Of a stretch of 64,000 nt of DNA, positions 46,826 through 58,259 are shown in pieces. Each line of letters starts with the position of its first letter. Within the stretch, counting starts at the first letter, position 1. Source of the stretch: Cryptomeria japonica (lineage: Eukaryota; Streptophyta; Pinopsida; Cupressales; Cupressaceae). The translations under genes were made by a program, and so were the position numbers. Location: NCBI RefSeq assembly GCF_030272615.1, contig NC_081415.1, positions 192,414,270-192,478,269 on the forward strand. Direction: 5' to 3'. The notes beneath the pieces are model-generated. The model had not been told where the DNA came from. It did not search any database and worked only from the letters and a program-made list of their open reading frames with translations.

Positions 46826-48635
46826 TATATTGGGAAAGAGAGATGAGAGGCCTAGATGACAAGAGAGAGGAATGAGATAGATAGAGGGGGGAGAGAGAGG
46901 TGAGTAATGAGACATGATGCAAAGGTAGATAGGTGGAGAAGAAGGAAGTGGTAAACCAAGAGAGGTGAGAGAGAGTTGATGACCTAGAATGTAGAGAGAG
47001 AGAATAAAAGAAGAAGAGAGAATAAAAAGTGGGGGAGTGAGATATATATGGGGGTATGTATGGATGGGGAGTTAGAGAGGGAGAGGGGAAGAAATGAAGG
47101 GAGAGACCTAGATAAGGGAGGGAGGCAGAAGAGAAGAGATAGAAGAACAAAGAGAGGAGTAAGAGGGGATGGATAGAGAGGTAGACATGGAAGGAGTGAG
47201 AGACATATGGAAGGAGGAGAAAAAGAGGTTAGGGGAGGAAGAGAAAAGGAGGGAGTTCATAAAGGGATGGGACTAAGGAGGAGGGAGAGAGAGGTAGAGA
47301 GGGACATAGAGAACTATAGAGGGGGTATATAGATAGGTGAGAGACCTAGATGACCAGAGAGGAGTGAGATAGATAGAGGGGGATAAAGAGAGGTGGGTAA
47401 CGAGACCTATATGCAGAGGTAGATAGGTGGAGAGGAAGGGAGGGAGAAACATACAGAGGGGAGATAGGGTGGGATGGATAGGTAATGACCTAGACAATGA
47501 AGAAAGAGAATAAGAGAGGAAGAGAGAAGACGAGAGAGTGGGAGAGGGAGATAGAGAGGGAGAGGAAGAAAGGAAGGTAGAGACTTGGAGAGGGGAGGGA
47601 GGGAGAATAGAAGAGATAGAAGAACAAAGAGATGAGTAAGAGGAGATGGATAGAGAGGTAGACATGGAGGGACTATGAGACCTAGAGAATGAGGAGATAG
47701 AAAGGTTTGTAGAGAGAGATAAGAGAGGGAGAGAGTTCATAAATAGATAGAGGTAAGGAGAACAGAGAGAAAGGTGGAGAGGGAGGGAGAGAACTAGAGG
47801 GTGGACAATTAGATAAGTGAGAAACCTAGAGGGGGAGAGAAAGGTGGGTAATAATATAGGGAGGGAGAGACAGTGAGGTGAATAGTGAGGGAGGGATAAC
47901 CCTAGATATGGGGAGAGAGAGGATAAAAGGGATAGGTAGTGACCAAGAGAAAGGAATGGGAGGGGAGAGAAATAATAAGGGAGTGAGAGAGAAGAGAGAG
48001 GGAGAGAGTCAAGGATAAAGAAGCGAGAGAGACAAGAGAGGGAGAGAGATAGGTATAGAGTTTGGGGAAGATAAAGAGAGTGAGATATATAGCTAAATAA
48101 TGCTAATGGGATCATGTTGATTACCAAAATTTGACATGTCGATTATTGAAATTTGACTAAGTCTGAAATTTTATATGATCCTCTAAAAACTAGAATCTAC
48201 ATTATAAGGTCCTATAGAGCTATACTTAAATTTTATATTTCATGTATATATTCTCCTTCGGGGGTGGATTTAACTTGTGCCAAGATTGAAAAATCTACAC
48301 ACTCACAAAACCTTCACATTGGACAATGCAGAACATTTGGTGTGCGCCAAATGCAAAAAATTAACTTTTCACATTTGGCGCTATTCAAATTTTGCATTTG
48401 GCGAGTGCCAAATTTGGCATGCACCAAATGTGAAAATTCAAAATTTTGCATTTGGTGAGCGCCATATTTTGGCGCTCGCCAAATGGTTTTCTTGGGAGAA
48501 TACCAACCCTTTGGGTTGGATTTGACTTGGGCATCCAACCCATAGGTTTGGATGACCTTTTCATGCCAATGATATATTTTTATGAAAAAGTAAGAAGTGG
48601 CACCTTTTTGGTACCACAACTTGGTGCACTTACCC
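46552..48635 (-). repeat. Right arm of the foldback element
   Basis: This is the inverted counterpart of the left arm. 46552-48090 is polypurine, built from at least two degenerate units of about 700 bp whose minus-strand frames start alike and align with the left-arm tract (47276-47600 matches the segment ending at 10264). It includes a pure (AG)n run at about 46750-46822. 48240-48635 is the inverse of 8078-8140 plus 8880-9230. The Ser/Leu-rich open frames at 46548-47150 and 47273-48127 are low-complexity translations. Confidence 0.65.
48330..48545. repeat. Cluster of ATTTGGCG-N-CGCCAAAT palindromes, right arm
   Basis: About six palindromic or half-palindromic copies (CATTTGGTGTGCGCCAAATG, CATTTGGCGAGTGCCAAAT, TTTTGGCGCTCGCCAAAT) are followed by CCAACCCTTTGGGTTGG. 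Order and spacing mirror 8895-9110 in inverse. Confidence 0.7.
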
Positions 48636-48653
48636 TAGCGTCAGTATTTCTTG

Positions 48654-48947
48654 TGTTGGCAATGACTGTTAGTTATAAACAAGCAAATAAATTAATACAA
48701 AATAGCAGAAAGCTAATAACATAAAGACAAAACACAAGTTTAACGTGGTTCACCACTAAGTGGCTACATCCACCAGAAACACGAAACACAGGGAGGTCTT
48801 CTATTAATGAATAATGCAAATACAACTCTTTGCATTTCTGGTGGATGTAGCCACTTAGTGGTGAACCACATTAAACTTGTCTTTTGTGTTTATGTTATTA
48901 GCTTTCTTTTGTTTTGTATTAATTTCTTTGCTCATTTATAACTAACA
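48654..48947 (+). repeat. 5' LTR of the copia element, mostly a palindrome
   Basis: The LTR runs from TGTTGGCAATGAC to AACTAACA. From 48667 on it is a near-perfect inverted repeat: arm 48667-48779 (starting TGTTAGTTATAA), loop of about 56 bp, arm 48836-48947 (ending TTATAACTAACA). The right arm resembles the usual copia LTR end next to the PBS. Confidence 0.7.
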
Positions 48948-48949
48948 AT

Positions 48950-48961
48950 TGGTATCAGAGC
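48950..48961 (+). promoter_or_regulatory. Primer-binding site, tRNA-iMet type
   Basis: TGGTATCAGAGC, the standard plant copia site complementary to the initiator tRNA-Met 3' end, lies two bases after the LTR. Confidence 0.92.
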
Positions 48962-49007
48962 GAGGTTAGATCACTATTAAGATTTTGGTGGTTGAAATTC
49001 TGAAATC

Positions 49008-50099
49008 ATGGAAGAAGCAAAGATAGAGAAGTTCTTCGGTCAGAGCTTCGGGTTATGGAAGGTGCAGATGGAGTCTTTGCTGATAAAGAAAGACCTTTCA
49101 CTTGCACTTGAAGGGAAAGCAAAGAAGCCAACTATGATGGCTGATGAAGGATGGGAAAAATTAGACAAGAAGGCAAGAGGGACAATTTTTCTCTCACTAT
49201 CCAACAATGTTCTCTTCAATGTCATGGGTGAAGTAACATCAAAAGATGTATGGGATAGACTCACAACCATGCATGAAATGGCATCGGTTGCCAATAAAGT
49301 GTTTATCATGAAGCGGTTGTACAAGATAAAGATGAAGGAAGGTTGCGCTATGGCAAACCACATCAATGAATTTAATACATTGATTAGTCAAGCAACTTCG
49401 ATAGGGATGACACAAGATGATGAGAGAAAGGCTATTATTTTATTATGCTCTTTGCCAAGCAGCTAGGATGGTGTTGTAACAACAGTTAGCACATCAATAT
49501 CCGGTAAAAATAAGTTGGTTTTTAATGATGTAGCAGCTACTCTTCTCAACAAGGATTTGAGAAGAAAGAATGATGAACCTTCATCCAATGAAGCCTTAAT
49601 GGTGGTAAGCACCGAAAATAGAGGTAGAAGCCATAATAGAAGTAGAAATAATTATCATAGACATTCAAAATCAGCAAGGAGATCAAAGTCTAGAAACAAA
49701 AATGGTGATTGTTGGTTTTGTGGCAAAGCTAGTCATGTAAAGATGGATTGTAGAAACTTCAAAAGGGCACAAGAGAGGGTGCAGGACAGCGAAGCAAATA
49801 CAGTCTACGATAAAGATGATAGTGTACTAATCCTTTCAACAACCGACACTACTCCGGATTCATGGGTGCTTGATTTCGGTGCCTCCCATCATGCTACCTC
49901 ATGTTTTGAAGCATTCATTAACTACCATGAAGGTCATTTTGGAAATGTTTTCTTAGGAGATAACAAAGCTTGTGAAATTACAGGCAAGGGTGATGTGTTG
50001 CTACCATTAGAAGGTGGTAAAACATGGTGGCTCAAAGATGTTCGACATGTCCCAAAATTGAAGCGGAATTTAATATCCGTTGGACAACTCTTTGATTAA
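49008..50099 (+). pseudogene. gag: copia gag and protease, one internal stop
   Basis: ATG 49008 opens a frame ending at TAA 50097, with a TAG at 49464. The gag part (KIEKFFGQSFGLWKVQMESL, DVWDRLTTMHE, KRLYKIKMKEG) is typical of TNT1-like gag. A basic RS-rich region follows, then a CCHC knuckle, CWFCGKASHVKMDC (about 49715). Protease has SWVLDFGASHH (about 49860), with D-F-G in place of D-S-G or D-T-G, and the GKGDVLL flap. Confidence 0.88.
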
Positions 50100-51162
50100 G
50101 GTCTTAATGTAAGTTTTCTTCTAGATACATGGAAGGTAACTCATGGTACCATGCTGATTGAAAATGGCAATAAAGTGGGTAGTCTATACATATTTAAGAC
50201 TCATGGTGAAGTGGGAGCTGCAATCGTGATTGAGGACAACAAAGCAGATCTTTGGCATGAAAGACTTGGGCATATTAGCAAGAAAGGACTCCATGTTATA
50301 CACACAAGAAATCAGCTTACGAGCCTCAAACTTGTTGACTTAGCCTTATGTGAACATTGTCTTTATGGCAAACAAAAGAGAGTCAGTTTTTTGAAAGGTG
50401 TGCATGACACAAAGACAACAGCACTGGAGCTTGTATACTCGGATGTTTTGGGCCTACCGAGGTAACCTCCATTGGAGGAGCTGACTATTTTGTCACCTTT
50501 CTTGATGATTGTACAAGAAAAGTATGGATTTATATGCTCTCTAAATCTGAAGTCTTTTCAAAATTTAAAATTTTCAAGGCTTTAGTTGAAAATCAGATTG
50601 GGCATAAGATTAAGTGTTTACAAACAGATAATGGTGGAGAATTTTGTTCACATGAATTTTATGTTTTTTGTGCTGATAATGGGATTAGAAGAATTAAGGT
50701 TGTTCCTTTCACTCAAGAAAATGGTGCAGCCAAGAGGATGAGTAGGACAATTCTCGAAAAGGCACGATGTATGCTATCAAATGCAGGTTTAGGCAAGGAA
50801 TTTTGGGCAAAAGCTTGTAACACGACAGTGTATTTGATCAACCAAAGTCCCTCATCTAAATTGGATTTTGGTATTCTGGAAGAGGAATAGCAAGGGAAGA
50901 GGATTTCATACTCGCATCTTCATGTATTTGGATGTGAACCCTTCTTGCATATACCCTACGAGAAATGAACCAAATTGGATCCCAAGTCGCTGAAATGTAT
51001 TTTCGTGGGGTATGGTGAAGAGAAATTTGGTTTCAGATTGTGGGATCCGGTTCACAAAAAAATTGTTTGCAGCAGGGACGTAGTTTTTCACGAGACTTCA
51101 TTCCCTGCGCTACAAGGTTCCATTAAACCAGAAAAAGAATATGTTCCTATGTCTCTGTTTTA
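50100..51162 (+). pseudogene. copia integrase, frameshifted, catalytic Glu replaced
   Basis: The frame continues after TAA 50097. The HHCC finger (LWHERLGHISKKG...CEHCLYGKQ) is at about 50250-50370. The first catalytic Asp is in VYSDVLG (about 50440), directly before a frameshift near 50455. The second is in TDNGGEF (about 50630). The third catalytic Glu, normally in an NGVAERMNRT-type motif, is Lys here (NGAAKRMSRT, about 50725). Further stops are at 50888 and 50966. Confidence 0.85.
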
Positions 51163-51202
51163 AAATTCTGCTACCAGTGCTCTGCCTCAGGTCTCTCATC
51201 TA

Positions 51203-51817
51203 GTGGGAGCCCCTATGTCATCTACCATGGTTGAATATAATTCTCAGATTGAGAATGATGAAGAAGAAAGCATTTATCATGATTGCTCATTACCATTTGA
51301 ACCAACACACCATAACACAGGGGGATTGGAGACCATTTTACAGCCAACACAGGCTTGTAGGAAGATTGTGGGAGAAAGCAGTTATAACACCAGTGTGCCA
51401 CAGTCTCCACAGTGCCACGAAATAGATCATGGCACTGCCATTCCACACCACGTAGGCCCTCACTCCATGGGCTCATCGCCCCTTTCTCTCCCGTTTTCAC
51501 ATAAATACACGGGTTTAGCACCACCACCACATGCCTTCGCTACTAATGGTGATGTGGCAAACCCTTCGCATGGTCCCAGCTCCCCGCACACTCACCAACC
51601 GCTGGCCGTGGAAGATGTTTCTATGGGTTTATCCTCCCTTGACCTGCCTTCACACTATGTGGATAAGAAACCACAGGCCATTGATCGCTCTGCAGACATG
51701 GAAATTAATAGTGAGCATCACTCATTAAATAGGAGTAATATCGATTTGCAGAGAACACATAAATCGAATGTTTCCAGTACTCCACCAGAGAGTCAATTGA
51801 GAAAATCTACCAAATAG
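51203..51817 (+). pseudogene. copia integrase-RT linker region
   Basis: A Ser/Pro/His-rich frame without catalytic motifs, in the position of the variable linker between integrase and RT. It ends at TAG (51815), after which RRPPAKFSDYE continues the typical pre-RT segment to a frameshift near 51945. Confidence 0.65.
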
Positions 51818-51944
51818 AGGCGACCTCCTGCAAAGTTCTCTGACTATGAGTTATTGTTTTATGAAGAAGCTGAGCCTATTTTGCTAATTTCTGATCAAAT
51901 AGAGCCTGCAACATACAAAGAAGCTTGTAAAATTACATTATGAT

Positions 51945-53429
51945 AACTGGCATGCTACAATGTGCGAAGAAATGGATGCACTATTGCAAAATCAGACATG
52001 GGATTTGGTGCCACTTCCACCTGACAGAAAGGCATTAAGAAATAAGTGGGTGTATAAGTTAAAAGATGAAGCTGGTGGTCACAAAAGATTTCGAGCAAGA
52101 CTAGTTGTCAAGGGATATGCTCAGCAACAAGACCTCGATTTTAAAGAAATTTTCTCGCTACTAGTCAAAATGACTACCATCCGAGCAGTATTGGGATTGG
52201 TTGCAGCCTGGGATCTAGAGCTTGAACAACTGGATGTGAAGACGACATTTCTCTATGGCGATCTTGATGAGGAATTGTTTATGCATCATCCTAAAGGATT
52301 TATTAAAAAGGGTCAAGAACATCTCTATTGTAGATTGAAATGGAGTTTGTATGGGCTTAAGCAAGTCCCCTGCCAGTGGTATCTTAAATTTGACAAATTC
52401 ATGATTGATCACAAGTTTACTCACAGCGAGTCTGATCCTTGTATCTATTTTAAAAGGCTTCCCAATGGCGAATTTATCATACTTCTTCTTTATGTGGATG
52501 ATATGCTAGTGGCCGACACAAGCATGAATATTGTTAGTGAGTTTAAAACTCACTTAGCTAATGAATTTGCCATGAAAGATTTAGGGGCAACAAAGAAAAT
52601 TCTTGAGATGACTATTTTTCGAGATAGGAAAAAGAGAGAACTCAAACTATCTCAGCAAGACTACATTAAAAAAGTATTGGATAGATTTGGTATGGTAGAT
52701 GCTAAATCTATTTGCGTACCCTTAGCCTCTCATTTTCAAGTGTCTTCTCAATTGTGTCCAAAAGCACAAGAAGATAAGGAGTTTATGGACAAATTTCCAT
52801 ACAAATCTATAGTTGGAAGTCTTATGTACGCTATGGTGTCTAGTCATCCGGCCATTTCTCATGTCGTGGGAGTGGTGAGCAGATTTATGGCTAATCCGAG
52901 CAAATCACATTGGGAGGCGGTCAAGTATATTTTGTGGTATCTCAAGGGTACTTCAGATTTTTGCTTATGGTTTGGGAAGGGCAAGGCAATTTTGCAAGGG
53001 ATTATTGATTCTGATTTTGCCAGAGATTTAGACAAAAGAAAGTCTACTTGAGGTTATGCTTTCACATTTATTGGGGCAGCGACTAGTTGGGCTTCTAAAT
53101 TACAAAATAGAGTTGATCAATCGATTACGGAGGCTGAATACATAGCTCTTTCTGAGGGAGCAAAGGAGATGGTATGGTTGCAACTCTTGTTCAGCGAGTT
53201 GGGTTTGAAGCAATCAGATTTTTCTTTATTTTGTGATAATAGTAGTGCCATCTTTATGACTAAACATCAGACATCTCAGCCTCGATCAAAATATGTTGAT
53301 GTTCGTAGTCATTATGTTCGTCATATGGTTGAAGAAGGCAAGTTTCATGTAGATAAAATTCATACCGAAAAGAATCCAGCTGATGTGCTCACTAAAGTTG
53401 TTAAGTGGGAGAAGTTCGATTTCTGTTGA
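51945..53429 (+). pseudogene. copia reverse transcriptase and RNase H, one internal stop
   Basis: The RT frame holds TWDLVPLPPDRKALRNKWVY, KARLVVKGYAQ-like and LDVKTTFLYGDL motifs, LYGLKQ, and the active site LLLYVDDMLVA (about 52490). RNase H follows with DSDFARD at about 53008, a TGA at 53049 within the usual STxGY motif, then TEAEYIAL, CDNSSAIF and the ADVLTK end. The order is standard for Ty1/copia. RT itself keeps its catalytic residues. Confidence 0.9.
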
Positions 53430-53517
53430 GCTTCTCTCAGTCTTTCCAATATCTGATAGCAAGACTGAGTGGGGGAATCTACTTGTTGCAGCAGTTTGTT
53501 GGCCTTCAATGGGAGAT

Positions 53518-53810
53518 TGTTGGAAGTGAAGTCCAACGAACTCCTTCCCTTTACCGCCAAAACTCTTGGCTCTTCAACTTTTTTTTATGAATTAAGAGCT
53601 ACTTGAATATCATTTTTTTGAGTGTATTCTGGAGCTACTTGCAGCTATGTATGAACAAACCGAATTGGTCATCAATATAATTGATTCCCCTGCTTTAAGT
53701 GTAGACGTAGGCTATTTGCCGAACCACGATAAATTTGTGTCTTATTTGTCTTTGTTTTGAATTCATTATTCTATTTTTCTGCTCCTCTAATTCATTTCTA
53801 AATCCTAACA
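53518..53810 (+). repeat. 3' LTR of the copia element
   Basis: Begins TGTTGGAAGTGAAGTCC after the purine-rich AATGGGAGAT and ends AAATCCTAACA. Only the last 110 bp resembles the 5' LTR (GAACCACGATAAA context); the rest is unrelated. Confidence 0.7.
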
Positions 53811-53916
53811 GCGACTTGCCTATCCACTGGACGACTTTATTGGCATTGAAAAGTGATTATGTTTAGAATGATTTTGAATTAGAAAACTGCATTCTTGAAT
53901 TAATCGCACTAAAGGT

Positions 53917-54160
53917 TATCCACGTTGACATACATTTATCCACATTGACATATATATAAAATAATTATAGTAAAGTTGAATGAGATATATATTTTATTTT
54001 TTATTTTTTTATTAAATTTACATGGATTGGGTTCCACAGGTTATCCACATTGACATACCTTATCCACGCTGACAGATATAAAAAATAATTATAGTAAAGT
54101 TGAATGAGATATATATTTTATTTTTTATTTTTTATTAAATTTACACTGATTGGATGCCAC
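53917..54160. repeat. Tandem duplication of about 120 bp
   Basis: Two copies (53917-54038 and 54039-54160) start GGTTATCCAC and share the block AATTATAGTAAAGTTGAATG. Each copy contains a smaller internal duplication, TTATCCAC-TTGACATA. Noncoding. Confidence 0.75.
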
Positions 54161-57100
54161 TGTATTGTTACGCCTCTTGATGTAAAAACAAATCATGCTT
54201 GGAGCTTGAAAGGAAAAGTTGCAAGGCCATGACATGTAGACAATAACACAAGAATCTCCTTACTATCACCAGTGGATTTTTACCTTATGTGCTAAAAGTA
54301 GATAGTGTGTGATTCATAATGAATTTCCATTTACTTTCATTAACAATATTTAATACCATGTGTTATCCAAAGTTGTCGTGTAGTACATGTTAGAACAAGG
54401 AAAAATAAATAAAATTAAAGGGATTCAACATTACTTCTTACTGCTTGGAACCCTTGCTCATTCTGTATAATCTTTTATTAATATAGATGGGTAATAATTG
54501 TTATTATAGTAGTGCTACCATATACCGCTTGGGCTACATTACCCTACTTTTGTATACTTACTTGTTGCTCTGCTTCTTTTTGTTGGAAAATAAAAAATCC
54601 CTAAGCTTCTGTGCCATTTCCCCCTTCATGTTAGGAGAACCTAGCAATTGTAGCTTGTAGAAGATTTACATTGGGATATCTTCCCTCCCAATTGCCCTTG
54701 AAGTGTAGAAATAGTTTGCAATGATTTTTTTCCTCGTAGGTATTTTTGAGTGAGAATTTTGGTTGTTTTTGAATTTCAATTTTAAAGTGAGAATTTTGGT
54801 GGTTGACAATAAGAGATGAAAGGAAAGAATGTTCTTATATTATTTCATGATTTATGACACTTTACCTCATGTTTATAATGTCTTTCGAAGTCATTTTTAA
54901 ACATCACCTTAATTTTATGAAGCATTAATTAGGATTAATGGTGTTTGATTAGCATTTGCATGTTTAGCTAGTTGATGCTAAATAATGGTAAAACTTAATA
55001 ATAAATGGTTATTTTTGAATGTATATTATTTGGGAAGGATTAAAATTATTTGTGAATAGTTTGAGTCACTCATGCAGTTAAAAAAAAGAAGGAACACGTT
55101 GGTAATTGATAGATGTAGTAGTTGATCAAAAGTACAAAAAAAGTCAAAAACCAGTTGCAGTAAAATGGGCATCTCACTCATTTTTTAATGAATTTCAGAT
55201 CTTAAAAATGAATTGGAAAGACTAAAAGGAGATATAAAATCCTACCAAATATTTTGATTTGATTTGAAATAGATAATGAACATTATTCACCAGAAGTTGA
55301 CTTAGACAAACTAATAGATTTTCAAGCCACAGTTAAGGAATGAGTTCTAGTTCAACTTGGACTCTTCTACCTCTTGATGAGTTCATGCATTTGGATTTAT
55401 TTAAGTCAAATAACATTGGAGAAACTTTTAGAAACAATATTTGGTGATTCATAAATAATTATAACATATTATGTACACATGTTCAATCATGACTAGTAAT
55501 GACTGTATTTTATAGTTGTAAGAGTTTGAAGAGGATTAGAACTCTCTCAACTCTTGTTAGTTTAGCTTTTATTACCAGTCATGAGTAGAATAAGTCATCT
55601 CCTTGTTGTCATGGAGAAATGAAATTTGTAATAATTTTTTGAGTTTTTAATTATTCCAACTCTCAAGTCTCATGCATAAATATGAGATCTTGTTGAGTTG
55701 TGAGTTGTGTAGAGAGAGTATCCAATTGGTGTTGAGTCTTGTTAATGGTGTTTATGTTCCATAAGAAAGTCTAATATATGTCCATGTATTCTTTGATTTG
55801 CAATAAGAAGATGATTTGAGCTTGAAGCTTGTAGATTGGATATTGAATGCTAATGACTAAGATTATATCAACTCAAGCAAGGGCCACTTGAGGAATTGTG
55901 ACTCCATTGTAGTTTAGTTTTGCAATAGTTTAGATTGTTCTTCATTATTATTTATTTTTAGTGATCATTTGTTTAAGACGGGTTTTATTTCAACATATTT
56001 AATTTCATCAATTTTACAACAGTTTGCCTACAACCACTACTATTGCAAATAACTAGTCTTCATGTAGCCATTGCTATGTAGATGAGATTTATTTACAGCA
56101 ATGTTATCTTTTTAATTCTTTTATTGCTTTCATTTGATATACACATTGATATAGTAGCTTGGAGAATCCCATGGTGCACATACAATGTAAACCCATTTCA
56201 AGTTCACATCCCTAGGTTGATAATTAAAGCTAGCTTCTAATCCATGAAGGGTTACTCAGTGTGGATACAAATTATTGAGTTGTGAATTAGCATTCCAACC
56301 TCAATTGGAATTAAAAAGCTCTGTAGAGCCTAGGCCAACTGATCAAATGAGCAAATGAAACTTCTAGAAAGGGAATAACATCACTTTAAGTTGTATTCGC
56401 TTAATTTTTTAAGGAATATTATTTCCAATACATGAGTCATAGAGTCACACTTTTCATTGTACATTTTAACATAAGAAGCCATGACCATATCAATAAAACA
56501 GAGAATGAATATTAAAAGAAAAAGAGTCTAGTAAATATGTATTGTAATCTCATGTCTAAAATAGATACAGGGAAGAAATTACCAATATTGTATTGCATAA
56601 CCTCCATTATCTAAATAATATGTGATGGGGGAGGAATGAAACATTAAGAGGTATTAATAGAAGGAAAAATAAAATTTAAGATATTAAAGGGCACAAACAT
56701 GTTTGGGAGATCATGGGATAGGAAAGAGTAGTGGACTTTATAAAAATGTGTCATGAAATATGAAGATAAAACCTATGAAAATGTAATATTAGAAGAAGGG
56801 TATTCAAATAGAGTTTGATGACAGTGTGGGATAGGAACATTGCAATAAATTGGTTAAAAGTTGTATGTCATGACAATAGAAATATAAAAAATGATTATAA
56901 CAAAGGTTAACTATTATGCGAGACTTAGAAAAGGGAAATGGATGAAAAATAGAGTGGTGTAGGGGCACTTAGTAATTTTTGTTGAGTTTGTTTCCAGGAT
57001 GTTGGAATCATGTTTTCAGTTTTGTAATAAGGCCAAGAGGCTATTAAGTATGCGCTCAAATGAGAGTCTTTGTTTGACCAATGTTGGCTTGTGAGCTCTT

Positions 57101-58250
57101 AAGGGTGCTAGGTAGAGCACTTAATAGGAAAAGTTGTTTGTGAGTAATGTAGGTTGGTTGATGTTGTTTTGAAGTTGTTAAGGTCATATGAGTCAGTTGA
57201 AAATGACCAAGTTTAAGTTTGAGCCAAAGTCACTCACCTATGCAACAAATTGCAAAAGTTGCTCACAACAACTTTGCAACATTTTCATACACCAACGGTT
57301 AGTTGGTTGACAAAATAAGTTGTGAGATTTTGTAACTACTCCAAGGCTAGTATAAGGATTGGAAATACCGATGACAAACAACTGGTCATTGTTGTTGAAT
57401 TTTGAAAGAAAATAAACAATTTTGGTTTCCTATTCGGTGTGTTTTTCTGAGTTTTTGTTGCCCTTTGCAAGTTTGTACGACCTGTATGGATTGAGAATCC
57501 CAAAATAGGGACATATATTATTAGTATGCTGTCTTATCTTCATTTTTTTTAAAATTTGGAGTCTTCAAGTGTTGTAGTTTGTGAATAGACTCTATTTTCT
57601 TTCAGGCGGGTCCAAGAGCCCTAAAACTAGGGTTTTGAGAGAAAAATGGCTCCAACCTAACGTTCCATGGTGGATTTCCTCTTTGAAACCTTGTGGAATG
57701 TTAGATGTCATTGTATTCTATATTTTATTTTTGGTTTTGAGTCAGGGGAAGTCAAAACAAAGATTTGCCACCATACCCTAGGCTTGGCACGTTGAGTTGG
57801 CAAGCGTTAGGAATCATGGATAACAAACCCTAATTGGGTGAATCCGGTGGGTGGAGGTGAAGTATGTTTGGTTTTTAATTCCATATGGAAGCACAGACTC
57901 CAAAATATCATCAATTCAATTATGCAATTAGACCAGTGAAGGAGTTTTGACCAATCCCTACTTTTAGGCCTAGAAAGGGGCAATTAGGCCCAACTCAACT
58001 GGTAAGGGTTAGATATGTTAGTGCCAGAACCCACCTCCGATTTTAAAATATTGTAAGTAAACCCCAAAAGGGTGTCTGGAATGTAAAATAGTTCATAGGG
58101 TTGTTTAGGAGGTTTAATCGGTAAATGCAAAATACCTTGCCGACAGGGCTACTAGAATTAGGTCTCCGATTAGGCCTAAAAGTGAAGTTTGTTTGTAAAA
58201 CACCAAACTAGTAGATGTCTAAAGATCCAGAGTAAGTAATAGGCACTAGT
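54161..58250. other. AT-rich DNA without recognisable genes
   Basis: No open frame or motif of interest was seen in about 4.1 kb. The short frame at 57581-57781 has no recognisable domain. Degenerate old repeats are likely but I could not identify them. Confidence 0.5.
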
Positions 58251-58259
58251 ACATTCGGG

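Larger units (their letters stand above)
8078..48635. mobile_element. Giant foldback-type element (hosts the nested LTR elements)
   Basis: The left end reads GGGTATGCGCACCAAGTTGT. The right end is its inverse, from CACAACTTGGTGCAC to TACCC at 48635. Inward from both ends the same order occurs in inverted orientation: GTGGTACC, CCAACCCTTTGGGTTGG palindromes, a series of ATTTGGCG...CGCCAAAT palindromes, an ACTTGTGCC/GGCACAAGT block, sequence related to ATATACATGAAATATAA, then a long CT tract (left) or GA tract (right). Between the arms is a palindromic satellite. Removing the LTR element at 15281-46546 and one copy of its 5-bp duplication leaves about 9.3 kb. No transposase was found, so it would be non-autonomous. 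G-rich termini recall Mutator-like elements, but no convincing 9-10 bp target duplication is visible. The left arm holds about 0.7 kb (8140-8880) absent from the right. Confidence 0.65.
48654..53810 (+). mobile_element. Degenerate Ty1/copia retrotransposon (Tork/TNT1-like)
   Basis: A 294-bp 5' LTR (TGTTGG...CTAACA), a tRNA-iMet primer site, gag, protease, integrase, RT and RNase H in the copia order, and a 293-bp 3' LTR (TGTTGG...CTAACA) are present on the plus strand. At least two frameshifts and several stops disable it. The two LTRs agree in length and ends but not in most of their sequence, and no matching target duplication was seen. The element starts 18 bp outside the foldback terminus. 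Confidence 0.85.

Noticed and set aside
46548-48127. Long minus-strand open frames (200 and 284 codons)
   Set aside because: They are Ser/Leu/Pro translations of a GA/CT low-complexity tract, with counterparts in the left-arm tract.
48649-53815. Target-site duplication for the copia element
   Set aside because: TCTTG before the 5' LTR and GCGAC after the 3' LTR differ, which fits a chimeric or rearranged element.
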